Source: Nitrospira sp. (GTDB taxonomy: Bacteria; Nitrospirota; Nitrospiria; Nitrospirales; Nitrospiraceae). Taken from it: a stretch of DNA of 14,944 nt. A program made the position numbers and the translations under genes. The notes beneath the pieces were generated by a model. It had not been told where the DNA came from, made no database searches, and saw nothing but the letters and a program-made list of their open reading frames with translations. The stretch lies in NCBI GenBank assembly GCA_015904045.1, contig JABMDG010000012.1, positions 45,764 through 60,707 on the forward strand. The letters run 5' to 3'. Positions 13,781 to 14,944 of the stretch are shown here, one piece after another (within the stretch, counting starts at the first letter, position 1; each line of letters opens with the position of its first letter).

Positions 13781-14284
13781 GTCCCCAAACTGCGTGTGAA
13801 TCGTGAGATCCGGGTCCGAGAAGTTCGAGTGATCGGTCCTGAGGGAGAGCAGCTAGGCATTCTTCCAACACCGGACGCCTTTCGCCAAGCACAAGAAGGC
13901 GGATACGACTTGGTCGAAGTGGCCCCCACGTCGGTCCCTCCGGTCTGCCGGATCATGGACTATGGCAAGTACAAGTATGAGCTGAGCAAGAAAGACCATC
14001 AGAGCCGACGCCATCAGAAGTCCACGCAGGTGAAGGAAATTAAGCTGCGGCCGCGCACAGACAAGCACGACCTGGAAATCAAGGTTCGCCAAATGAAGGC
14101 GTTTTTGGAGGAAGGGAACAAGACAAAGGTCACGCTCACCTATCGCGGGCGAGAAATGGCCAACCAAGAGATGGGTCGGGCCGTGATGCATTCCGTGATC
14201 GAACAGCTGGCGGATTGCGGCACGATCGAATATGCTCCCCGCATGGAGGGACGCAGTTTGATCATGATCGTGGCGCCCAAATAA
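13778..14284 (+). CDS. infC: translation initiation factor IF-3 (probable AUC start)
   Basis: IF-3 binds the 30S subunit, prevents premature joining of the 50S and checks start-codon pairing. From ATC 13778 the product is 168 residues, with the N-terminal domain at about 1-75 (KLRVNREIRVREVRVIGPEG, then QAQEGGYDLVEVAPTSVPPV and CRIMDYGKYKYE), a charged linker rich in Lys/His/Gln, and the C-terminal domain at about 88-168 (KEIKLRPRTDKHDLEIKVRQ, FLEEGNKTKVTLTYRGREMA, LIMIVAPK). The alternative GTG 13796 would remove the family-typical KLR segment and ignore the strong AGGAGG. Thirteen bases separate it from the thrS stop. Order thrS-infC-rpmI-rplT is classical. Identity certain, start probable. 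Confidence 0.95.
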   Translation: MVPKLRVNREIRVREVRVIGPEGEQLGILPTPDAFRQAQEGGYDLVEVAPTSVPPVCRIMDYGKYKYELSKKDHQSRRHQKSTQVKEIKLRPRTDKHDLEIKVRQMKAFLEEGNKTKVTLTYRGREMANQEMGRAVMHSVIEQLADCGTIEYAPRMEGRSLIMIVAPK

Positions 14285-14331
14285 CTGATGTAGTCTAGGA
14301 TGACGACCGATTAACAAAAGGAATGAGTCTC

Positions 14332-14523
14332 ATGAAGATGAAGACACACAAAGGGGCCAGTAAACGGTTTGCAAAAACGGGAAGCGGCAAGATCGTCCGC
14401 CGCAAGGCGGGCAAGCGGCATTTGCTGTCTCACAAGAGACACGACCATAAGCGCCGCCTGAGCGGCACGGCGGTCGTCGATCCCACGGTCACCGCAATGT
14501 TACGCAAGCTGCTTCCTCAGTAA
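14332..14523 (+). CDS. rpmI: 50S ribosomal protein L35
   Basis: Small basic protein of the large ribosomal subunit. From ATG 14332 it is 63 residues, beginning MKMKTHKGASKRFAKTGSGK and containing the L35 signature KRHLLSHKR near the middle, ending KLLPQ. An in-frame ATG at 14323 would add three residues but sits directly against AAAGGA, while 14332 is nine bases from it and gives the family's normal N-terminus. It lies 47 bp after infC and 43 bp before rplT. In well-studied bacteria this operon is repressed by L20 binding near rpmI; no such structure was resolved here. Confidence 0.96.
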   Translation: MKMKTHKGASKRFAKTGSGKIVRRKAGKRHLLSHKRHDHKRRLSGTAVVDPTVTAMLRKLLPQ

Positions 14524-14566
14524 GAGCTCGGCACAGGGAGTTTTGTAGAACGCAAAGGAGAGAATC

Positions 14567-14935
14567 ATGCCTCGCGCAAAAGGTGGACCCAAGACACGAC
14601 ATCGGAGAAACAAACGGCTAAAACTGGCCAAAGGACAATATGGGGCGAAGAGCCGGCTGTTCCGTTCGGCGACAGAGAGCGTCGATAAGGGGCAGACCTA
14701 CGCCTATGTGGGACGGAAAGACCGCAAGGGCGACTTCCGCCGCCTCTGGATCGCGCGCATCAGCGCCGCCGTGCGGGCCCAAGGCCTGAGCTACGGCCGG
14801 TTCATCAACGCCCTCAAGAAGGCCAACGTATTGCTGGACCGCAAGGTCCTGTCCGACATGGCGATCAAGGACGCCGCCGGATTTGAGAAGCTCTGCGGCC
14901 TCGCCAAGCAGCACATGACGCCTGCCACGGCGTAA
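14567..14935 (+). CDS. rplT: 50S ribosomal protein L20
   Basis: Early-assembly 23S rRNA-binding protein of the large subunit. The 122 residues (family usually 117-120) begin MPRAKGGPKTRHRRNKRLKL, followed by the long basic helix region AKGQYGAKSRLFRSATESV, YAYVGRKDRKGDFRRLWI and the globular C-terminal domain with RAQGLSYGRFINALKKANV and LDRKVLSDMAI. AAAGGAG is nine bases ahead of ATG 14567. It ends at TAA, nine bases before the window edge. L20 is the usual autogenous repressor of rpmI-rplT. The N-terminal tail is intact and nothing is unusual. Confidence 0.97.
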   Translation: MPRAKGGPKTRHRRNKRLKLAKGQYGAKSRLFRSATESVDKGQTYAYVGRKDRKGDFRRLWIARISAAVRAQGLSYGRFINALKKANVLLDRKVLSDMAIKDAAGFEKLCGLAKQHMTPATA

Positions 14936-14944
14936 GCTACCATA

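Overview
The window reads as a typical high-GC bacterial chromosome segment. The protein flavour suggests Nitrospira or a close relative in Nitrospirota: an aro–cmk–plsC–rpsA gene order, a ferredoxin-type nitrite/sulfite reductase paired with an Rrf2 regulator, and the wording of the RuvB, AroA and PheA proteins. That assignment is made from memory of family sequences, not from a search. No rRNA, tRNA, CRISPR array, phage gene or intact insertion sequence was seen.

Layout. Positions 1-7729, all minus strand, form a tight eight-gene series read pheA, hisC, aroF, tyrA, aroA, cmk, plsC, rpsA (rpsA runs off the left edge). The first five make chorismate-pathway precursors and the phenylalanine and tyrosine branches. 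The last three supply CMP kinase, phospholipid acylation and ribosomal protein S1. A candidate promoter lies ahead of pheA, and a second, well-formed one overlaps the end of aroA and could drive cmk-plsC-rpsA separately. Positions 7908-10028, also minus strand, hold ruvA, a small secreted cysteine-repeat protein, and ruvB, packed closely enough to be one operon. ruvC is not present in the window.

Positions 10070-13764 are the irregular part. A yebC gene lacks its first third and runs directly into the 3' end of a sulfite/nitrite reductase gene that itself lacks its natural C-terminus. Ahead of the reductase is a cysteine-free Rrf2 regulator with its own promoter and a perfect inverted repeat at the expected transcription start. 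Beyond that comes about 250 bp of non-coding sequence with a repeat-like remnant, then a plus-strand fragment encoding only the last ~124 residues of threonyl-tRNA synthetase. The reductase-regulator block of about 2.8 kb is therefore bounded on both sides by genes whose 5' parts are missing. It may be a real replacement or rearrangement, or a chimeric assembly. This is the main point worth checking.

Positions 13778-14935, plus strand, return to the classic thrS-infC-rpmI-rplT order: infC (apparently starting at AUC), rpmI and rplT, with no further disruption visible.
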